DNA of 64,000 bases, taken from the NCBI RefSeq assembly GCF_023100845.1, contig NZ_CP095864.1, positions 1,302,001-1,366,000 of the forward strand. Reading direction: 5' to 3'. The notes beneath the pieces were generated by a model, which had not been told where the DNA came from, made no database searches, and saw nothing but the letters and a program-made list of their open reading frames with translations. The stretch comes from Gordonia sp. PP30. Lineage in GTDB: Bacteria > Actinomycetota > Actinomycetes > Mycobacteriales > Mycobacteriaceae. The translations under genes were made by a program, and so were the position numbers. Numbering within the stretch: position 1 is the first letter of the stretch; every line of letters begins with the position of its first letter. Below, in pieces: positions 7,811 through 16,100 of the stretch.

Positions 7811-8932
7811 TCAGCGATTGGCGCCGCGGGCGATGATCGGCCAGACCTCGGTGCCGTGCGCGGTCTCGGCCACCAGCTCGTCGGCGAGATTCACCGCGGA
7901 ACAGACGTGATTCGGCACCACCCGCACGTGGTCTCCCAGCCCGGGACGGGTCGTGCCGGCCGGAAACTCGACGACGGCGTGGTGCTCGGACAGCGAGACG
8001 ATCCGCGCCTCGGGGTGATCGAGAAGACGCCCGAACCCGGTGGTCCACGCCGGCCGGTCCGCGCCCAGGACCTTGCTGCCCGCATCGAGCACTACCTTTC
8101 GGCGGGGTGGTTCCTGAGCGGAGTCGAAGGGTTCAAGGGGCGAAGGTGGCTCGGCGCGGACCACGGTGGCGACCGCGACGAGGGCGACGTCGCCGAATGC
8201 GCACGAACCGAGTTCGATCTGCTGGGCGTCGTTGAACGGGTAGACGCCGGGCCGGATCTCGGTGAGGACACCCGCGGCGGCCGAACTCTGCCGCAGGAGC
8301 GCGACCGTGGGCGTCGACCCGCCGCTGACCACGGCCGGTTCGATCCCGTGACGGCGCAACGATTCCGCCGCGTCGGCGAGTGCCCGGATCTCCTGGCCTG
8401 CGGCGTCGGCGCGGGCCGGGCCGGGTCCGTACCCGTGCCCGGGGAAGGTGAAGACGCCGACCACGTCGAGCCCCGCATCGCGGGCGACGGCCGCGACCGC
8501 GCCGGCGTCGGCGGGCGGTACCCCGGTGCGATGCATGCCCGAATCGACCTCGACGAGAACCCGGACGTGGGCTCCGCCGAGTCCCGCGGCCAGGCGCCGT
8601 GCCCCTTCCGGCGAGTCCACTCCGACCCGCACGGCGGCCCGGCCGGCGAGGGCCCGGAGCCGGGCGGCCTTGTCACCGGACAGCCACAGCGGGTACGCGA
8701 TGAACAGATCGGTGTACCCCGCGTCGGCGAACGCCTCCGCTTCACCGATGGTCGCGACGGTGAGACCGCTCGCGCCGCAGTCGACCTGGCGGCGGGCCAC
8801 CTGCGCGCACTTGTGGGTCTTGGCGTGCGGGCGCACCGCAAGCCCGAGCCCGGCGGCCCGCTCGGCCAGTTGCTCGACGTTGCGGCGCAGCACCGCGTCG
8901 TCGACCAGCAGATACGGCGTGTCGGGCGGCAC
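7811..8932 (-). CDS. PLP fold-III amino-acid lyase (D-threonine aldolase / D-serine dehydratase-like)
   Basis: This 373-residue protein starts at GTG 8932. The alanine-racemase-like N-terminal barrel carries the PLP lysine in RPHAKTHK. EVDSGMHRTG and VSGGSTPT are phosphate and substrate motifs. The C-terminal domain has the metal-ligand pair His-x-Cys in VPNHVCS, typical of DSD1 and D-threonine aldolases. A short stretch SPLEPFDSAQEPP near residue 265 is encoded by a dispersed repeat and looks like an in-frame insertion. The gene begins 3 bp after the stop of the AcrA1-like reductase and belongs to its operon. Whether it acts on D-Thr, D-Ser or another D-amino acid is not decided. Confidence 0.85.
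   Translation of the reverse strand: MPPDTPYLLVDDAVLRRNVEQLAERAAGLGLAVRPHAKTHKCAQVARRQVDCGASGLTVATIGEAEAFADAGYTDLFIAYPLWLSGDKAARLRALAGRAAVRVGVDSPEGARRLAAGLGGAHVRVLVEVDSGMHRTGVPPADAGAVAAVARDAGLDVVGVFTFPGHGYGPGPARADAAGQEIRALADAAESLRRHGIEPAVVSGGSTPTVALLRQSSAAAGVLTEIRPGVYPFNDAQQIELGSCAFGDVALVAVATVVRAEPPSPLEPFDSAQEPPRRKVVLDAGSKVLGADRPAWTTGFGRLLDHPEARIVSLSEHHAVVEFPAGTTRPGLGDHVRVVPNHVCSAVNLADELVAETAHGTEVWPIIARGANR
8103..8135. repeat. dispersed short repeat inside a coding sequence
   Basis: TCCTGAGCGGAGTCGAAGG at 8112-8130, with its flanks, is the reverse complement of the element at 2650 and resembles the copies at 13718 and 50641. It keeps the reading frame and encodes a Pro/Ser-rich loop of the PLP enzyme. 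Confidence 0.65.
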
Positions 8933-8935
8933 GGT

Positions 8936-10879
8936 TCAGACTCCGCGGACCTCGCCGAGCGCGGCGGGGGACTCCTCTTGCAGCAGATACTCCTGATGCA
9001 AGATCCGGGTGGTCAGGCGCGGCGCGGCCCAGTGCCCGAAGTCGGCGAGGCCGCCGAGGAACGAGTTGACGCGCTTGGGCCGGGTGACGATCGCTTTGAG
9101 GACCCGGTTCGCGGACTTGTCCACGCCCCAGATCCCGCGGCGGGCGTCGTAGGCGCTGGTCGGCGTGATCATCCGGGTCCGGGTGAGCGGCAGCCGCACG
9201 TTGGTGAAGGTGACGTGGTCGGACAGTGTCTCGGCGCTGGTCGAGTCGGCGAAGGCCTCCAGGGCGGCGTTCGACGCCGCGTAGGCCCCGAAACGCGGGG
9301 CGCGGCGCAGCATCTCCGCGGACGAGACGTTCACGATGTGCCCGGACTGCCGGGAGATCATGTGCGGCAGCACCGACAGCGTCATGTAGACCGCGCCGAA
9401 GTAGTTGACAGCCATGGTGCGCTGGTAGTCGTGGGCGCGGTCGAGGGCGTTGACCGTGGCACGGCGGATCGACCGGCCGGCGTTGTTCACCAGGATGTCG
9501 ATGTGGTCGTGCTCGGCGATGATCGACTTCACCAGGGTCCGCACGGTCGCCTCATCGGTGATGTCGGCCGGGTAGGCGCTCGCCGTTCCGAGCGGCAGAC
9601 CGGGCTTGGGGACCTCGGCGTTCAGTTCGTCGGCCACCTCGGTGAGCCGCTCGGCGTCGCGCGCCACCAGGATCACGTCGGCGCCGCGCGTGATGCACAT
9701 GCGGGCCGTCGCCTTCCCGATGCCCGACGAGCCGCCGGTGATCACGATCTTCTTGCCGACCAGCGGGCCCCGCTCGTCGTCCCGGCGATGCCGCGACGGG
9801 TCCAGGTGCTCCGCCCAGTACTCCCACAGGCGCGGGGCGTAGTCGTCGAGGTCGGGGAGGACCACGCCGAGGCCGTCGAGCACCTCCGCGGTCGTCTCCG
9901 ATCGGACGTGCATCGGGAGGGCGACCATGTCGAGAAGGACCGGCGGGACGCCGAGCTGCCCGACCACCAGGTCGCGTCCGGGCCGCAGTGGTGCGTAGCC
10001 GGTCGCGGCCAGTACCGGGCGGGCCAGTGCGGGCGGGACGGCGGAGAACACGCGCGGCGCGCCGACCGCCGGGGCCAGGGCGTTGAGCACGTCGGTGATG
10101 GTCCGGCACCGGGGGTCGGCGAGGTGGAACACCAGGCCCGATTCGCCGGGGTGGTAACCGAGGAGGGCGACGAGCGCGTCGGCGACGTAGTCGACCGGGA
10201 CCAGGTTGGCCTCGCCCAGGTTCCAGATCGGGATCGGCACGAACGACGGCAGCTGCCCGAGCGCGGAGATGTGCTCGAAGAAGAAGTAGGGGCCGTCGAC
10301 CCGGTCCATCTCGCCGGTGACGGAGTCGCCGACCACCCCGGTCGGGCGGTAGACCCGCCAGCGCAGGTCCGGGGTCTCCCGCACCGCGCGTTCGGCCTCG
10401 AACTTGGTGCGGTGGTAGGCGGTGGGGAAGTCCTGGCCGAGGTCGAAGTCGTTCTCGGTGAAGTCACCGTCGTGGTCGCCGCCGACGGAGACGGTGGAGA
10501 CATGGTGCAGCATGGCGTCGTGGCGGACCGCGAACTCGGCCACCCGCGCGGTGCCGTCGACGTTCACCGCGCGCAGGGCGTCGTCGTCGGCGTTCAGGTC
10601 GTAGATCGCGCCGAGGTGGATGACGTGGTCGATACGCCGGTCCGGTGCGGCGAGCGACAGCGGGTCGTCGTGGGCGAGGCCCAGGTTCTCCTCGGCGAGG
10701 TCGCCGACGGCGGTCACGACCCGCTCGCCGCCGGGGATCTGCTCCAGGGCGGTCGCGAAACGCGGTAGTGATCCGCGGCGGATCAGCACGGTCACCTGCG
10801 CGTCGTCGTCGGCGAGGAGCCGTGCCAGGACGCGGCGGCCGATGAAGCCGCTGCCGCCGGTCACGAAGTAATGCGTCAC
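8936..10879 (-). CDS. AcrA1-like double SDR: NAD-dependent reductase fused to short-chain dehydrogenase
   Basis: This 647-residue protein has two Rossmann domains in tandem. The first (about 1-365) is an extended SDR with VTGGSGFIGRR and an intact active-site YHRTK. The second (about 385-647) is a classical SDR with TGGSSGIGKAT, NNAG and Tyr533. The layout and length match mycobacterial AcrA1 (Rv3391, 650 residues), an acyl-CoA/aldehyde reductase connected with wax or mycolate metabolism. In the second domain the catalytic motif reads YAASN: the expected Lys at 537 is Asn. Unless a neighbouring residue substitutes, the second domain should be impaired. It forms an operon with the downstream PLP enzyme gene (3 bp gap). 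Confidence 0.85.
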   Translation of the reverse strand: MTHYFVTGGSGFIGRRVLARLLADDDAQVTVLIRRGSLPRFATALEQIPGGERVVTAVGDLAEENLGLAHDDPLSLAAPDRRIDHVIHLGAIYDLNADDDALRAVNVDGTARVAEFAVRHDAMLHHVSTVSVGGDHDGDFTENDFDLGQDFPTAYHRTKFEAERAVRETPDLRWRVYRPTGVVGDSVTGEMDRVDGPYFFFEHISALGQLPSFVPIPIWNLGEANLVPVDYVADALVALLGYHPGESGLVFHLADPRCRTITDVLNALAPAVGAPRVFSAVPPALARPVLAATGYAPLRPGRDLVVGQLGVPPVLLDMVALPMHVRSETTAEVLDGLGVVLPDLDDYAPRLWEYWAEHLDPSRHRRDDERGPLVGKKIVITGGSSGIGKATARMCITRGADVILVARDAERLTEVADELNAEVPKPGLPLGTASAYPADITDEATVRTLVKSIIAEHDHIDILVNNAGRSIRRATVNALDRAHDYQRTMAVNYFGAVYMTLSVLPHMISRQSGHIVNVSSAEMLRRAPRFGAYAASNAALEAFADSTSAETLSDHVTFTNVRLPLTRTRMITPTSAYDARRGIWGVDKSANRVLKAIVTRPKRVNSFLGGLADFGHWAAPRLTTRILHQEYLLQEESPAALGEVRGV

Positions 10880-10944
10880 TGCAACAGGTTCTCACATTCG
10901 CGCGGCCGGAGGTGCCGTCGGCGTGGCGCGTCGGCCGCGTCCCC

Positions 10945-11017
10945 GCAGAACATCGGCCGTGTCAGCGCCACGGGCGGCGATCTTCCCTTCGCGACGCGGA
11001 GACGGCCGGTGTTCTGC
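10945..11017. repeat. imperfect inverted repeat in a divergent intergenic region
   Basis: GCAGAACATCGGCCGT at 10945-10960 and its reverse complement at 11002-11017 match at 15 of 16 positions, separated by 41 bp. The pair lies between the divergent AcrA1-like and DUF1295 genes. It could form a cruciform or RNA hairpin, or hold two operator half-sites; nothing else identifies it. Confidence 0.6.
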
Positions 11018-11040
11018 ATGCCGGGGTGTCACCGCGGTTC

Positions 11041-11046
11041 TACGAT
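11041..11046 (+). promoter_or_regulatory. -10-like hexamer of a probable leaderless promoter
   Basis: TACGAT fits the actinobacterial -10 pattern TAnnnT and ends six bases before GTG 11053. Transcription starting at or next to the start codon would give a leaderless message. This supports the chosen start of the DUF1295 gene, which has no Shine-Dalgarno sequence. Confidence 0.5.
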
Positions 11047-11052
11047 GACCTG

Positions 11053-11886
11053 GTGGACCCGCTTCTTCTGGTCGTCGTGCTCGGTGCGGCCGCCGCGCTG
11101 TTCTGCTGGGTGACGTCCCTGGTCACGAACGAGACGTCATGGGTCGACCGGCTGTGGTCGGTCGTGCCGGTGGTCTACGTGTGGATTTTCGCGATCTCGG
11201 CGATCCTCGACGGCCGCGACTCCGGGCGGCTGATCGTCATGGCGATGCTGGCGACCCTGTGGGGCGCTCGACTCACGTTCAACTTCGCCCGCAAGGGCGG
11301 CTACACCGGCATGGAGGATTACCGGTGGGCGGTGCTGCGCGGCGCGATGACGCCCGGGCAGTTCCAGCTCTTCAACGCGACGTTCATCGCGTTCTATCAG
11401 AACGCGCTGCTGGTACTGATCACATTGCCGGCCTACTTCGTGTGGGCGCATCCGGCCGGGTTCACCGCGGCCGATGTCGTGTGCGCGGCGCTGTTCCTGC
11501 TGTGTCTGTGCGGCGAGTCGGTCGCCGACCAGCAGCAGTGGAACTTCCAGCAGGCCAAGCGGCGAGCGGGCGGCACGCTCGAACCGGGCTTCGTGACGAC
11601 CGGGCTGTTCGCCTACAGCCGCCACCCGAATTTCTTCTTCGAGCAGGCGCAGTGGTGGGTGTTCTACTTCTTTGCCGGCGTCGCGGGGGTGGCCGCCGGC
11701 CTCGGCTTCTGGGGCGGGGCGCTGAACTGGACGATCATCGGCGCGGTGCTGCTCACGCTGCTGTTCCTCGGCTCGACATGGTTCACCGAGTCGATCTCGG
11801 CGGGTAGGTACCCCGCCTACGCGGACTACCGCCGGCGCGTGTCGATGCTGGTTCCGCTGCCGCCGCGAAAGCCCGCGGACCGATGA
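11053..11886 (+). CDS. DUF1295 membrane protein
   Basis: This 277-residue polytopic membrane protein belongs to the DUF1295 group (steroid 5-alpha-reductase C-terminal-like fold). About seven hydrophobic segments are visible. The group motif RHPNFFFEQAQWW lies near residue 195 and RYPAYADYRRR close to the C-terminus. The start GTG 11053 is chosen for the -10 hexamer just upstream; the longer upstream reading is polar and low-complexity and does not look like protein. The stop overlaps the next start by ATGA. Family members are suspected lipid or steroid reductases or methyltransferase-like enzymes, but no reaction is established. Confidence 0.8.
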   Translation: MDPLLLVVVLGAAAALFCWVTSLVTNETSWVDRLWSVVPVVYVWIFAISAILDGRDSGRLIVMAMLATLWGARLTFNFARKGGYTGMEDYRWAVLRGAMTPGQFQLFNATFIAFYQNALLVLITLPAYFVWAHPAGFTAADVVCAALFLLCLCGESVADQQQWNFQQAKRRAGGTLEPGFVTTGLFAYSRHPNFFFEQAQWWVFYFFAGVAGVAAGLGFWGGALNWTIIGAVLLTLLFLGSTWFTESISAGRYPAYADYRRRVSMLVPLPPRKPADR

Positions 11887-12299
11887 GTCCGCGGCCGGCG
11901 ACCGTCGGCGACGTCCACGATCTGGCCGCCGCGATGCCGCACGTCACCGTCGTCCACGGCAAGTCCGGCAACGCGGTCTACCAGGTCGGCGGCAAGTCCT
12001 TCGTCTTCTTCCGCACCCCGCGCCCGGACGCGCGGGATCCGGCGACCGGGGAGAAGTACGACGACGTGATCGTCTTCTGGGTCGGGTCGCCGGAGGAGAA
12101 GGACGCGCTGGTGCGCGACGACACCTCGCCGTACTTCACCACCCCGCACTTCGACGGCCACCCGTCGGTGCTGCTCCGGGCGTCGCGCCTGCACGAGATC
12201 AGTCGGGATGAACTGGCCGAGCTGGTCTCCGACGCCTGGCTGGCCCAGGCGTCGAAGCGCCGGGGCGAGCAGTGGCTGGCCGAGCACGGACTGCTGTGA
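11883..12299 (+). CDS. MmcQ/YjbR-family protein
   Basis: This 138-residue protein resembles the MmcQ/YjbR (CyaY-like fold) group, with YQVGGKSFVFFRTP near the N-terminus and AWLAQASKRRGEQWL at the C-terminus, the usual end of this family. It starts inside the stop codon of the DUF1295 gene (ATGA), so the two are coupled. Members are often labelled DNA-binding proteins from structure alone; the biological role is not known. Confidence 0.8.
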   Translation: MSPRPATVGDVHDLAAAMPHVTVVHGKSGNAVYQVGGKSFVFFRTPRPDARDPATGEKYDDVIVFWVGSPEEKDALVRDDTSPYFTTPHFDGHPSVLLRASRLHEISRDELAELVSDAWLAQASKRRGEQWLAEHGLL

Positions 12300-12329
12300 C
12301 ATCCGGCGGGCCGGCGCCGCCGTGACGGC

Positions 12330-12623
12330 CTACGACGCCCCCGCACCGTCGACGATGGCGCGCAAGGCGGCGACGTGACCGTCGAACGCGGCCCGGCCGA
12401 CCGGGGTCAGTCGTGCGCGGAGGGTGTGGCGGCGGCCGGTGAGGCGGCGTTCGGTGGCCACGTACCCGGCCTTCTCCAGCGTGGTCAGCTGCTTGGAGAG
12501 GGCCGAGTCGGAGAGGTTCAGCTTCTCCTTGAGGAAGGCGAACTCCGCCCAGTCGGCGGCGGCCAGCGTCGCCACCAGCGACAGCCGCGTGCTGGGGTGG
12601 ATGAGTTCGTCGAATCCGCTCAT
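12330..12623 (-). CDS. small winged-helix transcriptional regulator
   Basis: This 97-residue protein is a single winged-helix domain of the MarR/DUF-type family of stand-alone wHTH regulators. The likely recognition helix is SDSALSKQLTTLEKAGYV and the wing follows at RRLTGRRHTLRARLT. Its ATG overlaps the stop of the upstream membrane-protein gene (ATGA). In such pairs the regulator usually represses its own operon, and two matching palindromes lie in front of the operon at 13104-13148. Confidence 0.88.
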   Translation of the reverse strand: MSGFDELIHPSTRLSLVATLAAADWAEFAFLKEKLNLSDSALSKQLTTLEKAGYVATERRLTGRRHTLRARLTPVGRAAFDGHVAALRAIVDGAGAS

Positions 12624-13084
12624 GCGTGGACCAGCCGGCGCAGGCGCTGGAGGATCTCCGGGCCGCCGAAACCGACGATCGCGGCCACGAACACCGACGC
12701 GAGGAGGCCCGGGTGCCCGGCGCCGTCCGCGTCCAGTCCCAGTGCGACACCGATGGTCAGCAGCACCAGCACCACCAGGATTCCGATGATCAGCCAGGGG
12801 ATCCGACGGCTGACCTGGGACCGGTTCAACCGCACACCGGCGGTGCCGCGGGTGCCGTCGTAGAGGCGGCCGGCCAGGGTGGCGTTGCCCGCGCCGAAGA
12901 GCACGGTCGCGACGATCGCGACCCAGCCGGGCGTCAGATCGCCGAGGACGCCCAGGACGATCCAGCCGGCGGCCATCATCCACCAGTACCAGCGTGGCAG
13001 TCCGATCTCTCCGGCCATCGCGTGCTGGGCGCTGTCGATCGAGTCGAGGGCTGATCGTGCGCCCTCGTGGGTGGTGTCGTTCAT
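12620..13084 (-). CDS. membrane protein cotranscribed with winged-helix regulator
   Basis: This is a 154-residue protein from ATG 13084; GTG 13093 would add three residues, but GAGGAA sits at the right distance for the ATG. It has four hydrophobic segments (WYWWMMAAGWIVLGVLGDL, WVAIVATVLFGAG, PWLIIGILVVLVLLTIGVAL and LLASVFVAAIVGFGG). The function is unknown. Proteins of this kind next to a small wHTH regulator are common in actinobacteria and are often part of stress or efflux responses; no specific role can be read here. Confidence 0.82.
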   Translation of the reverse strand: MNDTTHEGARSALDSIDSAQHAMAGEIGLPRWYWWMMAAGWIVLGVLGDLTPGWVAIVATVLFGAGNATLAGRLYDGTRGTAGVRLNRSQVSRRIPWLIIGILVVLVLLTIGVALGLDADGAGHPGLLASVFVAAIVGFGGPEILQRLRRLVHA

Positions 13085-13100
13085 CTGGACCACTTCCTCA

Positions 13101-13152
13101 TTGACTTTCCTACTTGGAAAGTAAGTGTTCTCTTTCCTGGGAGGAAAGTCAA
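13101..13152. promoter_or_regulatory. two palindromic operators, CTTTCC-N5-GGAAAG
   Basis: ACTTTCC-N5-GGAAAGT at 13104-13122 is a perfect 7-5-7 palindrome. CTTTCC-N5-GGAAAG at 13132-13148 repeats the same half-sites, centres 27 bp apart. The outer arms also form a perfect 10-bp inverted repeat, TTGACTTTCC (13101-13110) with GGAAAGTCAA (13143-13152), so TTGACT promoter-like hexamers point both ways. They sit just upstream of the membrane-protein/regulator operon and are the obvious binding sites for the winged-helix protein. Confidence 0.8.
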
Positions 13153-13165
13153 TGGCTGGCCTCTA

Positions 13166-13181
13166 TCGAACGTACGTTCTA
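13166..13181 (+). promoter_or_regulatory. LexA SOS box of dnaE2
   Basis: TCGAACGTACGTTCTA matches TCGAAC-N4-GTTCGA at all but one constrained position. It ends 10 bp before the dnaE2 start codon and overlaps the -10 hexamer, so LexA would block polymerase directly. Confidence 0.93.
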
Positions 13182-13185
13182 AAAT
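13180..13185 (+). promoter_or_regulatory. -10 hexamer of dnaE2, predicting a leaderless message
   Basis: TAAAAT overlaps the last two bases of the SOS box and ends six bases before GTG 13192. The expected transcription start then falls on the start codon itself. Confidence 0.65.
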
Positions 13186-13191
13186 GATTCG

Positions 13192-16100
13192 GTGGGATGG
13201 AGTAACGGGCCGCCGAGCTGGTCGGAGATGGAGCGGGTGCTCTCCGGCCGGCCGGCCGATGGACGGAGACTCGCCGAACCGGACGTGCCGGGCGACGGCG
13301 GAGATTCGCCGGCGTGGTCGCGTAAGCGGGGAACGTTCCTCCCCGACGAGGTGGAACCGGTGGAGTCGTCGATCCGGTACGCCGAATTGCACGCGCACAG
13401 TGCCTACAGCTTTCTCGACGGGGCCGCGATGCCGGAGGAGATGGTCGCCGAGGCGCGGCGATTGGCCCTGACCGGGCTGGCGCTGACCGACCACGACGGC
13501 TTCTACGGGGTGGTGCGCTTCGCCGAGGCGGCCCGGGAGTACGGCATGCCGACGGTGTTCGGCGCGGAGCTCTCGGTGGAGGCCTCGTCGCCGAATCGTC
13601 GACGGGCGGGCGCGGTGGATCCGCCGGGCGAGCACCTGCTGGTGCTCGCCCGGGACGCCGAGGGCTACCGGCGACTGTCCCGGACCATCGCCGACGCGCA
13701 CATGCGCGGTGGTGACACTTCGACGGAGCTCAGGGACGGTTCATCGAAGGGCACCCGGGACCGGAAGGGGGTGCTGCGGTACGACGCCGATCTGATCACT
13801 TCCTCGGCCGCCGGGCACTGGCTGATCCTCACCGGCTGCCGGAAGGGATCGGTGCGCCGGGCACTGGCTCGCGGCGGTGTGGCTGCTGCACGAAAATCGT
13901 TGGGGGAGTTGGCCGATCGTTTCGGGCCGGACAATGTGCTGGTCGAGCTGACCGCTTCCGGTTGCAGCGACGACGACGAGCGCAACGCCGTCCTGGCCGG
14001 GCTGGCCGCCGAGCTGGCGTTGCCGGCCGTCGCCACCACCGGAGCGCATTTCCCCGGCCCGGATCGACGACGACTCGCCATGGCGGTGGCCGCGGTGCGG
14101 GCCCGCACCGACATCGCCACCATCACTGGGTGGCTGCCCGGCGTCGGGGGAGCACACCTGCGCAGCGGCGACGAGATGGCGCGCTTGCTGCCCGCTCATC
14201 GCGACGCCATCGACACCGCGGCACAGGTGGCGGCCGACTGTGCGTTCTCGCTGGGCCTGATCGCACCGAACCTGCCGCCGTTCGATGTCCCGGACGGGCA
14301 CACCGAGGTGAGCTGGCTGCGCGAGCTCACCGAGCGGGGCGCCCGCCGCCGCTACGGCACTCGCGAGCAGCGCCCCGATGCCTACCGGCAGATCGACCAC
14401 GAACTGGACATCATCGAGACGCTGACCTTTCCCGGGTACTTCCTGATCGTCCATGACATCGTCGACTTCTGCCGGCGCAGCGACATCCTCTGCCAGGGCC
14501 GAGGGAGTGCGGCCAACTCGGCGGTCTGTTACTCGCTCGGCATCACCAACGTCGACCCGGTGGCGAATCAGCTGCTGTTCGAGCGCTTCCTGGCGCCCGA
14601 ACGCGACGGCCCGCCGGACATCGATGTCGACATCGAGTCCGATCGCCGAGAGGAGGCGATCCAGTACGTCTACGCCAAGCACGGCCGCGAATACAGCGCG
14701 CAGGTGGCCAATGTGATCACCTATCGCGGCCGGTCGGCGGTGCGCGACATGGCGCGGGCTCTCGGCTACGACCCCGGTCAGCAGGACGCGTGGAGCAAGG
14801 TACCCGATTCGGCGCCCGACGACGTCCGCGCCATGGCCGCCGAGGTCTCCTCCTTGCCGCGACATCTCGGTATCCACTCGGGCGGGATGGTGATCTGTGA
14901 CCGGCCGATCGCCGACGTCTGCCCCACCGAGTGGGCGCGGATGGACGGTCGCAGCGTGCTGCAGTGGGACAAGGACGACTGCGCCGCGGTCGGCCTGGTG
15001 AAGTTCGACCTGCTGGGCCTCGGCATGCTCTCCGCGCTGCACTACGCGATCGACCTGGTTAAGGACCACAAGGGAATCGAAGTGGATCTGGCGCAGCTCG
15101 ATCTGACCGAGGAGGCCGTGTACGACATGCTGTGTCGCGCCGACACGATCGGCGTCTTCCAGGTGGAGTCCCGGGCGCAGATGGCCACCCTGCCGCGACT
15201 GAAGCCGCGGAACTTCTATGACCTGGTGGTGGAGGTGGCGCTGATCCGGCCCGGCCCCATTCAGGGTGGCTCGGTGCACCCGTACATTCGGCGCCGCAAC
15301 GGCGACGAGGGCACCGCGGCCGAGCATCCGTCGATGGAACGGGCGCTGCATCGCACTCTCGGTATTCCGCTGTTTCAGGAGCAGCTGATGCAGTTGGCGG
15401 TCGACGTCGCCGGATTCGACGCCGCCGAGGCCGACCAGCTGCGCCGGGCGATGGGCTCCAAGCGGTCCCCGGAGAAGATGAAACGCCTGCGGGACCGGTT
15501 CTACGAGGGCATGGAACACGTCAACGGGATCACCGGGGAGCTGGCCGACCGGATCTACGAGAAGATGGCGGCGTTCGCCAATTTCGGCTTCCCGGAAAGT
15601 CACTCGCAGAGTTTCGCGTCGCTGGTCTTCTACTCGGCCTGGTTCAAGCTGCACCATCCGGCGGCGTTCTGCGCGGCACTGCTGCGCGCACAGCCGATGG
15701 GGTTCTATTCGCCGCAGTCGCTGGTGGCCGATGCGCGCAGGCACGGGGTCACCGTGCACCGCCCCGATATCAACCGGTCGCTTGCGCACGCGGAGCTGGA
15801 GAACGACGGCCTCGACGTCCGGATCGGGCTCGGCGCGGTCCGCGCGCTCGGTGAGGCGGCGGCGCAGCGGATCGTCGCCGAACGTGCCGAACGCGGCCGC
15901 TACGAGAGCGTCGCCGAGCTGTCCCGTCGTACGGAGTTGACCGCACCGCAACTGGAATCGCTGGCCACCGCGGGGGCATTCGGGTCGCTGGGGCTCGATC
16001 GGCGTGCCGCCCTGTGGGAGGCGGGCGCCGTCGCCGGGCTGCGGGAGGACCAGCTGCCCGTCGTCTCTCCGCGTCAGGTGCCTACGCTGCCGGGCATGTC

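Noticed and set aside
7856..10768. 970-codon plus-strand frame opposite the PLP enzyme and AcrA1-like genes.
   Set aside because: Antisense shadow with low-complexity, charged sequence; the minus-strand genes have clear motifs.
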